Of a stretch of 9,395 bases of DNA, positions 1-7,145 are shown piece by piece. The notes under the pieces are model-generated. The model did not search any database. It was given only the letters and a program-made list of their open reading frames with translations, and was not told the DNA's origin. Where the stretch lies: assembly GCA_025997155.1 (NCBI GenBank), contig BNUF01000089.1:1-9395 (forward strand). The letters run 5' to 3'. Within the stretch, counting starts at the first letter, position 1, and every line of letters starts with the position of its first letter. Origin of the DNA: Clostridia bacterium (lineage in GTDB: Bacteria; Bacillota; Clostridia; Lachnospirales; WQUN01). Both the position numbers and the translations under genes were made by a program.

Positions 1-284
1 TCGACTATCAAATCAGGCACGCCGTGTATTCCGTCCTCTTTGACAATATTAGGGTCGCAAACCACCGTAACATCGGGTATTACCATATCCTTGTCACTAA
101 AAACAACGCTTGTGTTATCTGGAAAAACTTCGCACCTTTTGCCTTTTAAGAAGTTAAAGAACATCGCTTGAATGTTTCTCACAACGCGATTATGAGAAGT
201 CGTCGGGCAAGACATATAAAAAATCTCGCCGTCCAAAATCTCATACGGTCTTTCGTCAAAGTAAGCTTCCGCCAAATTACTCAT
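1..284 (-). CDS. Uma2 family (DUF820) putative endonuclease, C-terminus cut by window edge
   Basis: Translating the minus strand from the ATG at 284-282 gives 94 full codons, open to the left edge, so the C-terminal half is missing. The protein starts MSNLAEAYFDERPYEILDGE and shows the Uma2 landmarks SHNRV (about residues 31-35), VFPD (53-56), IPDVTVVCD (69-77) and the start of the PDLIV strand (91-95). It is about three-quarters identical over this span to the complete copy at 296-871, so the two are tandem paralogues. Uma2/DUF820 proteins are predicted to have the PD-(D/E)XK nuclease fold; their biological role is generally unknown. The start is supported by alignment with the paralogue and by an AAGAGGG-like ribosome binding site just upstream. 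The gap to the upstream gene is 11 nt, so it is probably the last known gene of the leftward operon. Catalytic residues after PDLIV lie outside the window, so integrity cannot be judged. Confidence 0.85.
   Translation of the reverse strand, partial: MSNLAEAYFDERPYEILDGEIFYMSCPTTSHNRVVRNIQAMFFNFLKGKRCEVFPDNTSVVFSDKDMVIPDVTVVCDPNIVKEDGIHGVPDLIV
213..280. repeat. Direct repeat copy A (5' end of downstream Uma2 gene)
   Basis: Bases 213-263 are identical to 800-850 (51 nt). After two mismatches, 266-280 are identical to 853-867. The offset is 587 bp, exactly one Uma2 gene (576 bp) plus the 11-nt spacer, so this is the conserved 5' end of a tandem gene duplication and not a mobile repeat. It encodes the shared YFDERPYEILDGEIFYM region. 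Confidence 0.85.
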
Positions 285-295
285 ATTAGCCCTCT

Positions 296-871
296 TTATT
301 TGACGTTCTCAAAAACGTCCGCAATCTGTATTTTCAGCTCGTCGCCGTACAAAGATGTCGTAAACTCCGTCTCGATTTTCGCCTTTTCCTCGTCCGTCAT
401 ATTTTCAAGTGTATAGTCGGGATATAGATAATATATATTATCCAATTCATATACTCCGTCTCTTAATAAATATACCTCAACTGAAGGGTCGTTCGCGTTG
501 ACAATCCAGTATTCTTTTACCCCGTGCTTTTCGTATAAAAATTTTTTATAGCTTTTATCATTTTTACCTGTGGAGGGCGAAAGTACCTCAACTACCAAAT
601 CGGGTGCGCCGTGTATTCCGTTGCGCTTAATGATATTGTTGTCGCACACTACCATAACGTCTGGAATTACCACATCTTTCTTGCTGAAAAAAATACTTGT
701 GGGGTCGGGAAATACTTCGCACCTTTTGCCTTTGAGAAAATTTTTGAAAATGTTGTAAATATTTCCTTTAACGCGGTTATGAGCTATTGTCGGACAAGCC
801 ATATAAAAAATCTCGCCGTCCAAAATCTCATACGGTCTTTCGTCAAAGTACTCTTCCGCCAAATTACCCAT
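296..871 (-). CDS. Uma2 family (DUF820) putative endonuclease, complete paralogue
   Basis: A 191-residue protein, the normal size for Uma2/DUF820, a family with a restriction-endonuclease-like PD-(D/E)XK fold and no settled function. Visible hallmarks are AHNRV (residues 30-34), IPDVMVVCD (69-77), the core strand PDLVVEVLSPST (91-102) with the acidic residues expected for metal binding, a Lys-rich stretch after it (about 105-112), and GVKEYWIVN (about 117-125). The frame is open to 925, but I place the start at the ATG at 871-869. It has AAGGAG 9 nt upstream, matches the N-terminus of the downstream paralogue (M-[GS]-NLAE-x-YFDERPYEILDGE), and avoids reading into the preceding gene. It lies 25 nt after the stop of the GT-CsaB gene and 11 nt before the second Uma2 copy, so it is probably cotranscribed with both. 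There is no sign of a frameshift. A role in DNA processing is inferred from the fold only. Confidence 0.88.
   Translation of the reverse strand: MGNLAEEYFDERPYEILDGEIFYMACPTIAHNRVKGNIYNIFKNFLKGKRCEVFPDPTSIFFSKKDVVIPDVMVVCDNNIIKRNGIHGAPDLVVEVLSPSTGKNDKSYKKFLYEKHGVKEYWIVNANDPSVEVYLLRDGVYELDNIYYLYPDYTLENMTDEEKAKIETEFTTSLYGDELKIQIADVFENVK
800..867. repeat. Direct repeat copy B (5' end of upstream Uma2 gene)
   Basis: Partner of the repeat at 213-280, offset by 587 bp. The 51-nt perfect block stands out because the rest of the two genes has diverged to roughly 75% protein identity. Confidence 0.85.
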
Positions 872-880
872 TGCAGACAA

Positions 881-886
881 CTCCTT
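881..886 (-). promoter_or_regulatory. Ribosome binding site deciding the Uma2 start at 871
   Basis: On the minus strand AAGGAG stands 9 nt before the ATG at 871-869. The more distal ATG at 925-923 would lie inside the 3' end of the GT-CsaB gene and would add 18 residues that are absent from the paralogue. Confidence 0.7.
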
Positions 887-896
887 CAAAAATAAA

Positions 897-3083
897 TCAA
901 AATTCCTCCGCGTCCAAAAGCGCAAGCGCGTAGGCGACGTTTTGCGCGGCGCGTTTGCTTTGCTCGTTTGCGCCAGCCCGAATCCGCGCCTTGATTTTCT
1001 CGCGGTTTTCGGCGATTGCTACGGCGTATCCTATTAATATATTATGGTCGGTATTTTCGACGCTTAAATAATAATTTTGTTCGATAATCTTCATCATAGC
1101 CTCGACTTTTGGGTCGTAAACCAATCCTATGCAGGGGGTAGCCGTCCGCGCCGCGTAAATAATCGCGTGGAGGCGCATCGAGATGACGAACTCCGCCCGC
1201 GCCATTAGGGTGAGGATTTTTTCCGTGGACAGATTTTTGCCCAGACAAACGGTATCGCCCTTCACCTTGCCGGCGATTTTCTGCGAAATTTCCGTGTCGC
1301 AAGGCTGCATCGCGAGAAACACGGGGGTATATCCGTAATGTGAAGTCACGTAGTCCGCGAACGCCGAAATATGTTCGTCAAATTGAGGGTTGAGGTGATT
1401 CCACGAACGCACGCAGACCACAAAATATTTCGCGTCGGGCAAATCGTCGTAATCCAAAAGAGGCGGCATTTTGAGGGCGAACGCCGCGTCCGCCGTGAGG
1501 TAGGCGGGCGGTTTCTCCTCTAGGTTCGCGACCAATTCGTTCAAAAAGTCATAGGATTGTTTGTCCCTAAGCGTAATTAAATCGACAATCCTAAGAGTTT
1601 CCGTAATACGCGCGCGGTTTTTCGCGCTCTGAACGGGTCCGATTCCGTTCGCGTAAAGCATTACCCGCGCCCCCCGCTTTTTCGCCAGTTTTATTACAAG
1701 CAAATAGTAAACCAGACTCCGCGTACTCGTCAAATCCTGAAGAAGAGTCCCGCCGCCGCTCATAAGCACCTTAACGTCCTTGAGGAGTGAGTATATGACG
1801 GGCAGGTTAAAAAGATACACTGAACGCGTATTGTAATTTTGGCTTGTTTCCTTGGGTTTTCGCGAAAGCACGATAAGATTCGCGTCGGGGCGTTTTTCCC
1901 GCAAATCGTCTATAACTGATTTAAGCAGCGCGTCGTCGCCGTTGTTGTTTGAGCCGTAGTACCCGAACACGCAAAAATCATACTTTTTGTTATACACACG
2001 CATTGAGTTATACACAAAGAGTGCGTCTTCACACATTTTTTCGACAGAGTACCTTTCAGAGACAATTTGCCGTCCGTATCGCCCGAGTTTCGCCCAAACC
2101 TTTGTTTCCTCCAGCAACGCAAGGATATCTGCGGTAAGTTCCGCGGCGGTCACGGGCTTTTGCCCTCGGCAGGTAAAATTCGTTTCGATACAAACAGGGA
2201 GCGTACTCTCGTCAAAGCGTCCGATATACCCATACGGCCCAGCAAGTATCACGGGCAGTTCGCAGGACATAGCTTCAAGCGCGGCGCGGCTTATCCCGAC
2301 AAAAATATCCGCCGAACGCAAAATATTATTTATGTCCGTGCGGGCCCCCGTAAGGTTCACGACGCGCTTGCCCGCGCGTTTGTTTGCCTCCTCCGCGTGT
2401 TCCGCGATTTTCGCGAACTCCGTCCCCGAGCCGACAATCGTTATTGACGCGCCGTATTCCGCGAGTTCCTCCGCCGCCTCAACCAAAATATGTATAAACG
2501 CGGCGGGTTCTTTGTCGAGCCTTGACACGCAGACAATCTTTTTTCCATACGTTTTGGCGGTTTTCATCGAAAACTTGTCCGTATCGATTCCGTTTACCGT
2601 CACGGTTATATTCTTTTCGTCCTCATTGTATGTATCTATCAGGTATTGTTTCAGGTCGTTGCTGACCGCGAGCGTCTTTTCGCCCCAATCCGTGAGAAAC
2701 TTATACGCGAACGTACTCACGAACATAAAATGCGCCGACGTGACGAACCGAAATTGCATTCGTTTGCGTAAAAGCCCGCACAAAAAAGCGGGTATTCTCG
2801 CGTGGGCGTGTACCAACTTTATGTCGTTTTCTATGATAATCTTTTTGATAGCAAAATACGCCGAAACAAGGTTGTGCGGGCGTTTGTTGTGCAAGGGGAC
2901 TTTGTAATGCACAACCCCCGCGTCCTTAAGCTCCTTTTCATACGCTCCGCCGTTTGACGCGACATAGACCGATACCCCCCTTCGCTTAAGCTCTTTGCAG
3001 AGTTCGAGGACGTGCGTCTCCGCCCCGCCTATCTCCATTCCCATAAGCGTCATAAGTACCTTGAAATTATTTGAATCTTCCAT
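897..3083 (-). CDS. csaB: Fusion of GT4-type glycosyltransferase and CsaB-like polysaccharide pyruvyl transferase
   Basis: A 728-residue cytoplasmic-type protein with two enzyme halves. Residues 1 to about 362 form a GT-B glycosyltransferase: GGAETH (19-24) in the N-terminal Rossmann lobe, VHAHAR (91-96), NGID (164-167), VSRLD (186-190), LTGARTD (244-250) and the donor-site segment GISRAALEAMS (263-273). In that segment the second Glu of the EX7E motif is kept (E270), but the first position is Val (V262). Residues from about 367 to 720 match CsaB: FGYYGSNNNGDDALL (373-387), SGGGTLLQD (442-450), YANGIGPV (477-484) and SMRLHA (635-640). CsaB adds ketal pyruvate to secondary cell-wall polysaccharide, which in Bacillus anchors SLH-domain surface proteins. 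A single-domain CsaB is roughly half this length. The ATG at 3083 has AGGGGG 5 nt upstream, and the gene overlaps the DUF624 gene by 17 nt. I infer that sugar transfer and pyruvylation of the same polymer are coupled; the exact sugar is unknown. Confidence 0.9.
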   Translation of the reverse strand: MEDSNNFKVLMTLMGMEIGGAETHVLELCKELKRRGVSVYVASNGGAYEKELKDAGVVHYKVPLHNKRPHNLVSAYFAIKKIIIENDIKLVHAHARIPAFLCGLLRKRMQFRFVTSAHFMFVSTFAYKFLTDWGEKTLAVSNDLKQYLIDTYNEDEKNITVTVNGIDTDKFSMKTAKTYGKKIVCVSRLDKEPAAFIHILVEAAEELAEYGASITIVGSGTEFAKIAEHAEEANKRAGKRVVNLTGARTDINNILRSADIFVGISRAALEAMSCELPVILAGPYGYIGRFDESTLPVCIETNFTCRGQKPVTAAELTADILALLEETKVWAKLGRYGRQIVSERYSVEKMCEDALFVYNSMRVYNKKYDFCVFGYYGSNNNGDDALLKSVIDDLREKRPDANLIVLSRKPKETSQNYNTRSVYLFNLPVIYSLLKDVKVLMSGGGTLLQDLTSTRSLVYYLLVIKLAKKRGARVMLYANGIGPVQSAKNRARITETLRIVDLITLRDKQSYDFLNELVANLEEKPPAYLTADAAFALKMPPLLDYDDLPDAKYFVVCVRSWNHLNPQFDEHISAFADYVTSHYGYTPVFLAMQPCDTEISQKIAGKVKGDTVCLGKNLSTEKILTLMARAEFVISMRLHAIIYAARTATPCIGLVYDPKVEAMMKIIEQNYYLSVENTDHNILIGYAVAIAENREKIKARIRAGANEQSKRAAQNVAYALALLDAEEF

Positions 3084-3750
3084 CTTTGCCCCCTGTTATA
3101 TCATCGTCGGGCTTGTCCATTTCGGGGCGGTAAATCTTGAAGACGTGCATAAAAAGGTAGGACGCGCCGAAGGCGAAAAGCCCCGACCAAAATAGCGTAA
3201 TAAACACGAGAAGCCAGTTTCTTAGAAAGATTACGCCGAAAAAGAGGACGGCGAACATAAGGAGCAGAGAGATTGTTATGTGGAGGTGTCTGTGTGCCAT
3301 AAACGCGGAGGTTTTGATAACCGTCTTCGTGTCCATGTCAAACCTTGCCATAACAGGGAAAATATACAAAGTGTTTGCGGCGACTTCAAACAGAAAGAAT
3401 ATTTGTATACCGAGCAGCAATTGTTTCATTCCGAGCGAAATCCCCATAACGTCCGTGTATATTAAAAGGTACACGTCGGCGCATAGTATAACCGCCGCGA
3501 CCAAAATCACGCACCAGATTTTTGTCGCCTGTTTGAAATTATCCTTGAAACTCTTCAGAAAGTCGCGGAAAATATAGCCGCCCCTGTCGGAGATACGGCG
3601 CGTGGCGACATAATAAAGCGCGGTCGTCGCCGCCCCGCAAGTGACAATCGGTATCGAAAAAATCGTCCAAAGGAAACTGAACACGATTATTTCCCAAAGG
3701 GCGTTGCCAAATCTATACACATACCCGTTATAACCAAATATTTTATCCAT
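3067..3750 (-). CDS. DUF624 / YesL-like integral membrane protein
   Basis: A 227-residue hydrophobic protein that fits DUF624 (YesL-like), a family of unknown molecular function in Gram-positive bacteria that often sits beside carbohydrate genes. The N-terminal signature is visible: an aromatic-rich start, then FGNALWEIIVFSFLWTIFSI (14-33), the turn PIVTCGAATTALYYV (34-48) and RRISDRGGYIFRDFLKSFKDNFKQA (51-75, read as motif). Likely membrane segments lie at about 18-37, 79-98, 108-134, 157-175 and 179-203; the tail after 205 is polar and acidic. It is the first gene of the leftward cluster, and its 3' end overlaps the GT-CsaB gene by 17 nt, so the two are probably translationally coupled. The start has only a weak G-rich ribosome site (GGGG and AGGT just upstream), but no better ATG is near. 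A role in cell-wall polysaccharide assembly or export is inferred from context only. Confidence 0.85.
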   Translation of the reverse strand: MDKIFGYNGYVYRFGNALWEIIVFSFLWTIFSIPIVTCGAATTALYYVATRRISDRGGYIFRDFLKSFKDNFKQATKIWCVILVAAVILCADVYLLIYTDVMGISLGMKQLLLGIQIFFLFEVAANTLYIFPVMARFDMDTKTVIKTSAFMAHRHLHITISLLLMFAVLFFGVIFLRNWLLVFITLFWSGLFAFGASYLFMHVFKIYRPEMDKPDDDITGGKDGRFK

Positions 3751-3781
3751 ACCTAAACCCCATTCAACCCTATGTTTTTAC

Positions 3782-3790
3782 ATTGTACCA
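3782..3790 (-). promoter_or_regulatory. Extended -10 promoter for the envelope/Uma2 cluster
   Basis: On the minus strand the region reads TGGTACAAT: an extended -10 (TGn) followed by TACAAT, one base off the consensus TATAAT. No good -35 is seen at 16-18 nt; that space is a T-rich run, which can suit an extended -10 promoter. The start of transcription would be near 3775, giving a leader of about 25 nt to the ATG at 3750. Confidence 0.5.
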
Positions 3791-3828
3791 AAAAAATTAA
3801 AAAAATACTACTCTAAATTGAATTTTTG

Positions 3829-3837
3829 TGATAAAAT
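3829..3837 (+). promoter_or_regulatory. flhA: Extended -10 promoter for the flagellar operon
   Basis: The plus strand reads TGATAAAAT, an extended -10 TGn plus TAAAAT (5 of 6 matches). The -35 region is poor. Transcription would start near 3844, which is after the ATG at 3841 and before the ATG at 3880. This supports the shorter flhA. No SigD/FliA-type box with proper spacing is present: TAAA at 3815-3818 lies only 12 nt from GATAA. Confidence 0.45.
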
Positions 3838-3860
3838 TATATGAATGTATTTTTAACCTT

Positions 3861-3868
3861 AGGTGGTG
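3861..3868 (+). promoter_or_regulatory. flhA: Probable ribosome binding site of flhA
   Basis: AGGTGGTG precedes the ATG at 3880 by 11 nt. It is the only purine-rich Shine-Dalgarno-like stretch near either candidate start; the sequence before the ATG at 3841 is AT-rich with none. The spacing is a little long, so support is moderate. Confidence 0.5.
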
Positions 3869-3879
3869 TACAAAAGTTT

Positions 3880-5946
3880 ATGGGTAGTTCGAGATTGGAT
3901 TTAATTAAAAAAGGCGTAGTAGGCGTTTTGGTAGTCGCCATAATTTCTCTTATAATTATTCCGCCTGACCCTAGGGTTATGGACTTTTTACTTATGCTTA
4001 ACATATTTGTCGGGCTGGTTATCCTTATAGCCTCAATCTACGCCGACGAGCCAACGGATATGTCGCTTTTCCCGACAATCCTGCTTATCTCGACACTGTA
4101 TCGCCTTGTGCTTAACATTTCGACGACGCGCCTTATTTTGAGTACGGGCGACGGCGGCGAGGTAATCCGCGTTTTCGGCGAGTTCGTGGCGGGCGGCAAT
4201 ATGGTCGTCGGCGCGGTCGTTTTCGTAATCATCATAGTAGTCAACGTTAAGGTTATCACAAAAGGTTCGACGCGTGTCGCCGAGGTTACGGCGCGTTTCA
4301 CCCTAGACGCTATGCCCGGCAAGCAAATGGCTATCGACGCCGACCTCAACACGGGGCTTATCGGCGACGAAGAGGCGAAGGCGCGGCGCCAGAAGATTCA
4401 GGACGAAGCCAACTTCTACGGCTCAATGGACGGTGCTAGCAAATTCGTGGCGGGAGACGCGGTGGCGGGCATCATCATCACCATAATAAACATACTGGGC
4501 GGCATAATCCTCGGCACGACGGGTATCGCCACGGGCGAACCCCTCCCAATCGGCGAGGCGGCGCAAATCTACACCCTTCTCACCATAGGCGACGGCTTGG
4601 TAAGCCAGATTCCCGCAATCCTCATCTCCGTTGCAACGGGTATTTTGGTAACAAAAGCCAACGCCGACAAAACCAAAAACATATCCGTACAGCTCGGCGA
4701 GCAGCTTTTCGGAAAAAGCCTTGTAATGTATATCGCGGGGCCGGCACTCGTGGTTCTCGGCGCGGTGACTCCGCTCCCGACCGCTATGTTTATCGGAACG
4801 GGCGTCGTGGTTACTATATACGCCAACTTTATGGACAGAAGGAAACGCATAACCGCCATACAAAGCGACATAACAAAGGACGATTCCGAAATCGAGGAAA
4901 TCCGCCGCCCCGAAAATGTCGTTTCCTTATTAAGCGTTGACCCGATTCTCCTAATCTTCGGGTACGGCTTGATTCCGCTCGTGGACGCGTCACAGGGCGG
5001 CGACTTGCTTGACCGCGTGGTTATGATTCGCCGTCAGGTCGCGCTTGAGCTCGGAGCTGTCGTTCCGATAATCCGTTTGCGGGACGACATAAAACTAAGC
5101 CCCAACGAGTATAAGATTCTTATAAAAGGCGTGGAGGTGGCGGGCGGCGACATTATGTTCGACCACTATATGGCGATGAACCCTGGCTATGTCGAGGACG
5201 AAATCGACGGCATCGAAACTGTCGAGCCCTACCTGGGGCTTCCCGCCCTCTGGATTTCGGAATCCCAGCGCGAACGCGCCGAAACGCTGGGTTACACCGT
5301 CGTCGACCCCCCCGCGATTATCGCGACGCACCTCACGGAAGTCGTGCGTTCCCATCTCCACGAACTTCTCACGCGTCAGGACGTTCAGTCCCTTGTGGAT
5401 AACGTAAAAGAGGCGAACGGCGTTCTTATCGACGAACTTATCCCGAAACTTATGTCTATCGGCGATATCCAAAAAGTTCTGGCGAATCTCTTAAAGGAAG
5501 GTTTGTCTATCCGCGACCTTGTGACCGTTCTCGAGACCTTAGCCGACTACTCGCACGTCACACGCGACACCGATATGCTTACGGAATATGTGCGGCAAGC
5601 TCTCCGCCGCCATATCTCAAAGCAGTATTTCGAGCCAGGCTCGAATACGGTTATCACCCTAGACCCCGAGCTCGAACAGCAGATTATGAGCAGCGTACAG
5701 CAGACGGAGCAGGGGTCGTTCCTTGCGCTGGACCCTTCCGTTACGCAAAAAATATTCAGTAACCTTAACGCGGAAGTCTCAAAACTCACCTCAATGGGTT
5801 TGCAGCCGATAATTTTGACATCCCCCATTGTCCGTATTTACTTCAAGCGTCTTGTGGAACAGGTTGCGCCCGACTTGGTGGTTTTGTCGTACAACGAACT
5901 TGATTCCTCCGCCGAAGTTCAGTCTGTTGGTATGGTAGGTGCTTAA
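3880..5946 (+). CDS. flhA: Flagellar type III export gate protein FlhA
   Basis: FlhA forms the nonameric inner-membrane gate of the flagellar type III export apparatus and docks chaperone-substrate complexes through its cytosolic ring. The chosen start gives 688 residues, normal for the family; the ATG at 3841 would add 13 residues. Hydrophobic segments lie at about 12-29, 33-54, 63-87, 104-125, 198-216, 230-257, 283-297 and 300-316, as expected for eight membrane helices. The FHIPEP hallmarks are clear: RVMDFLLMLNI (32-42), ITKGSTRVAEVTARFTLDAM (126-145), PGKQMAIDADLN (146-157), YGSMDGASKFVAGDA (180-194) and GDGLVSQIPA (237-246). The rest (from about 325) is the soluble FlhA-C domain with HLTEVVRSH and LLKEGLSIRDL-type segments. 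I chose this start from the ribosome site at 3861-3868 and the upstream -10 box. The gene is complete and overlaps flhF by 1 nt (TAATG). The often adjacent flhB is absent upstream. Confidence 0.97.
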   Translation: MGSSRLDLIKKGVVGVLVVAIISLIIIPPDPRVMDFLLMLNIFVGLVILIASIYADEPTDMSLFPTILLISTLYRLVLNISTTRLILSTGDGGEVIRVFGEFVAGGNMVVGAVVFVIIIVVNVKVITKGSTRVAEVTARFTLDAMPGKQMAIDADLNTGLIGDEEAKARRQKIQDEANFYGSMDGASKFVAGDAVAGIIITIINILGGIILGTTGIATGEPLPIGEAAQIYTLLTIGDGLVSQIPAILISVATGILVTKANADKTKNISVQLGEQLFGKSLVMYIAGPALVVLGAVTPLPTAMFIGTGVVVTIYANFMDRRKRITAIQSDITKDDSEIEEIRRPENVVSLLSVDPILLIFGYGLIPLVDASQGGDLLDRVVMIRRQVALELGAVVPIIRLRDDIKLSPNEYKILIKGVEVAGGDIMFDHYMAMNPGYVEDEIDGIETVEPYLGLPALWISESQRERAETLGYTVVDPPAIIATHLTEVVRSHLHELLTRQDVQSLVDNVKEANGVLIDELIPKLMSIGDIQKVLANLLKEGLSIRDLVTVLETLADYSHVTRDTDMLTEYVRQALRRHISKQYFEPGSNTVITLDPELEQQIMSSVQQTEQGSFLALDPSVTQKIFSNLNAEVSKLTSMGLQPIILTSPIVRIYFKRLVEQVAPDLVVLSYNELDSSAEVQSVGMVGA

Positions 5947-7145
5947 TGAAGATTAAAAAATATACGGCGGGAACGGAAGCCGAAGCCATCGAGCTTGTGA
6001 AGGCGGATTTGGGGCTTAACGCGCTTATTTTAAACATTAAAAAAGTACAGCCCAAGGGTATGCTCCATCTGTTCAAAAAAGCCGAAGTCGAGGTGACGGC
6101 GGCTTATGAGGAAAAGACGGAAACCGCTCCCGATTCGCCGCGAAAATCCCTCCGCACCCGCGCCCAAAAAGAATCCGTCAAGGAAGAGGAAAGACCCGCC
6201 CCCGAACGCGACGTTACTCTTGAGCGGGAAATCGCCCTAAGACAGGCAAAAATAAGCCTTCTCGAAAAGGAATTAGGCAACAAGGAAGCTCTGCTTAAAA
6301 AGGCGGCGGGGCTTATCTCCGTTTCGTCAATCCGCACCGACAAGACGCGCCGATATGAAAACAATCTGTTGCAGGTGTTTTTCGAGACGCTTATAGAACG
6401 CGGCGTGACCGACGAAATCGCGGAACTTCTTCTTAAAGACGTGAGCCTGCTCCCCGATATCGACCAGACCGACCTTTCGATGATTGTACGCGTCGTCTAC
6501 AACAGCATTATCGAGATTTTGGGCGAACCCGTCCCGCTAAAGGACAAGGACAGAGCCGTAATTTTTTTAGGCCCGACGGGTGTGGGAAAAACTACCACGA
6601 TTGCCAAATTATCCTCAAAGTTTGTGTTAAGCGATAACGTCAAAGTCGGGCTAATCACCGCCGACACATACAGAATCGCCGCCGTCCAGCAGCTCAAGGT
6701 ATACGCCGAGATTTTGGGAATCGACATAGGAATCGTCTACAACGCGCAGGACTTGTCGGAAATTTTGCCGAAAATGAAAAAATTCGCCAATTTGATACTC
6801 ATAGACACGGCGGGGCGTTCCCACAGAAACCCCGACGCCATAGCGGAACTGACCGAACTCCTTGCCGCCGCGCCTGATGCGGAAAAGTACCTTGTGCTAA
6901 GCCTCACGACAAAATTCGAGGACTTGCTGAGCATAATAAACGCCTACTCCGAAATCACCGACTTCAAACTGATTTTTACGAAAGCGGACGAAACAATGTG
7001 CCTAGGCAATGTCCTTAACATATGTTACCTTACCAAAAAAGGCGTGTCATATATTACCAACGGGCAGAACGTACCCGACGACATAAGCGTGCTTGACCCC
7101 GCGCAGATATCAAAGGCGCTTTTGGGACTGGAGGGTACAATTTGA
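5946..7145 (+). CDS. flhF: Flagellar placement SRP-type GTPase FlhF
   Basis: FlhF is the third SRP-family GTPase (with Ffh and FtsY); it sets where flagella are built and is regulated by FlhG. The 399-residue protein has the typical N-terminal B domain (1-55, start MKIKKYTAGTEAEAIELVK and a KKAEVEVTAA end) and a charged, probably disordered and helical linker (about 55-130, rich in Glu, Lys and Arg). The helical N domain (about 137-195) and NG GTPase core follow. GTPase motifs are G1 GPTGVGKTTT (209-218), the DTYRIAAVQQL insertion-box start (240-250), G3 DTAGR (287-291) and G4 TKADE (345-349), in which Ala replaces the Leu of the common TKLDE. The ATG overlaps the flhA stop as TAATG, so expression is coupled to flhA. 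Its stop overlaps the flhG start by 4 nt. The protein looks complete and functional. It is expected at the membrane as a GTP-dependent homodimer. Confidence 0.97.
   Translation: MKIKKYTAGTEAEAIELVKADLGLNALILNIKKVQPKGMLHLFKKAEVEVTAAYEEKTETAPDSPRKSLRTRAQKESVKEEERPAPERDVTLEREIALRQAKISLLEKELGNKEALLKKAAGLISVSSIRTDKTRRYENNLLQVFFETLIERGVTDEIAELLLKDVSLLPDIDQTDLSMIVRVVYNSIIEILGEPVPLKDKDRAVIFLGPTGVGKTTTIAKLSSKFVLSDNVKVGLITADTYRIAAVQQLKVYAEILGIDIGIVYNAQDLSEILPKMKKFANLILIDTAGRSHRNPDAIAELTELLAAAPDAEKYLVLSLTTKFEDLLSIINAYSEITDFKLIFTKADETMCLGNVLNICYLTKKGVSYITNGQNVPDDISVLDPAQISKALLGLEGTI
7130..7135 (+). promoter_or_regulatory. flhG: Ribosome binding site for the TTG start of flhG
   Basis: GGAGGG ends 6 nt before the TTG at 7142 and lies inside the last codons of flhF. 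It supports TTG as the true start, because starting there preserves the DQAxxLR motif; the next internal ATG (codon 12) would remove it. Confidence 0.75.

Noticed and set aside
872..925. Longer start of the complete Uma2 gene at 925
   Set aside because: The extra 18 residues overlap the 3' end of the GT-CsaB gene and are absent from the paralogue, and the ATG at 871 has a far better ribosome site.
1987..2907. 306-codon plus-strand open frame opposite the GT-CsaB gene
   Set aside because: It lies wholly antisense to a clearly conserved enzyme, its translation is Ser/Ala/Arg/Phe-rich with no recognisable domain, and it has no good ribosome site. It is a by-product of codon bias on the other strand.
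3789..3806. A-rich tract as a possible terminator between the divergent operons
   Set aside because: No GC-rich inverted repeat adjoins it, and both neighbouring genes start here and none ends here, so a terminator is not expected. It more likely belongs to the promoter region.
3815..3836. Possible SigD/FliA flagellar promoter (TAAA ... GATAA)
   Set aside because: The distance between the two elements is about 12 nt, short of the usual spacing, and the GCC part of the GCCGATAA box is missing. The extended -10 reading fits better.
4423..4863. 146-codon minus-strand frame inside flhA
   Set aside because: Antisense to the conserved FlhA core, with His/Tyr/Arg-rich composition typical of a shadow frame.
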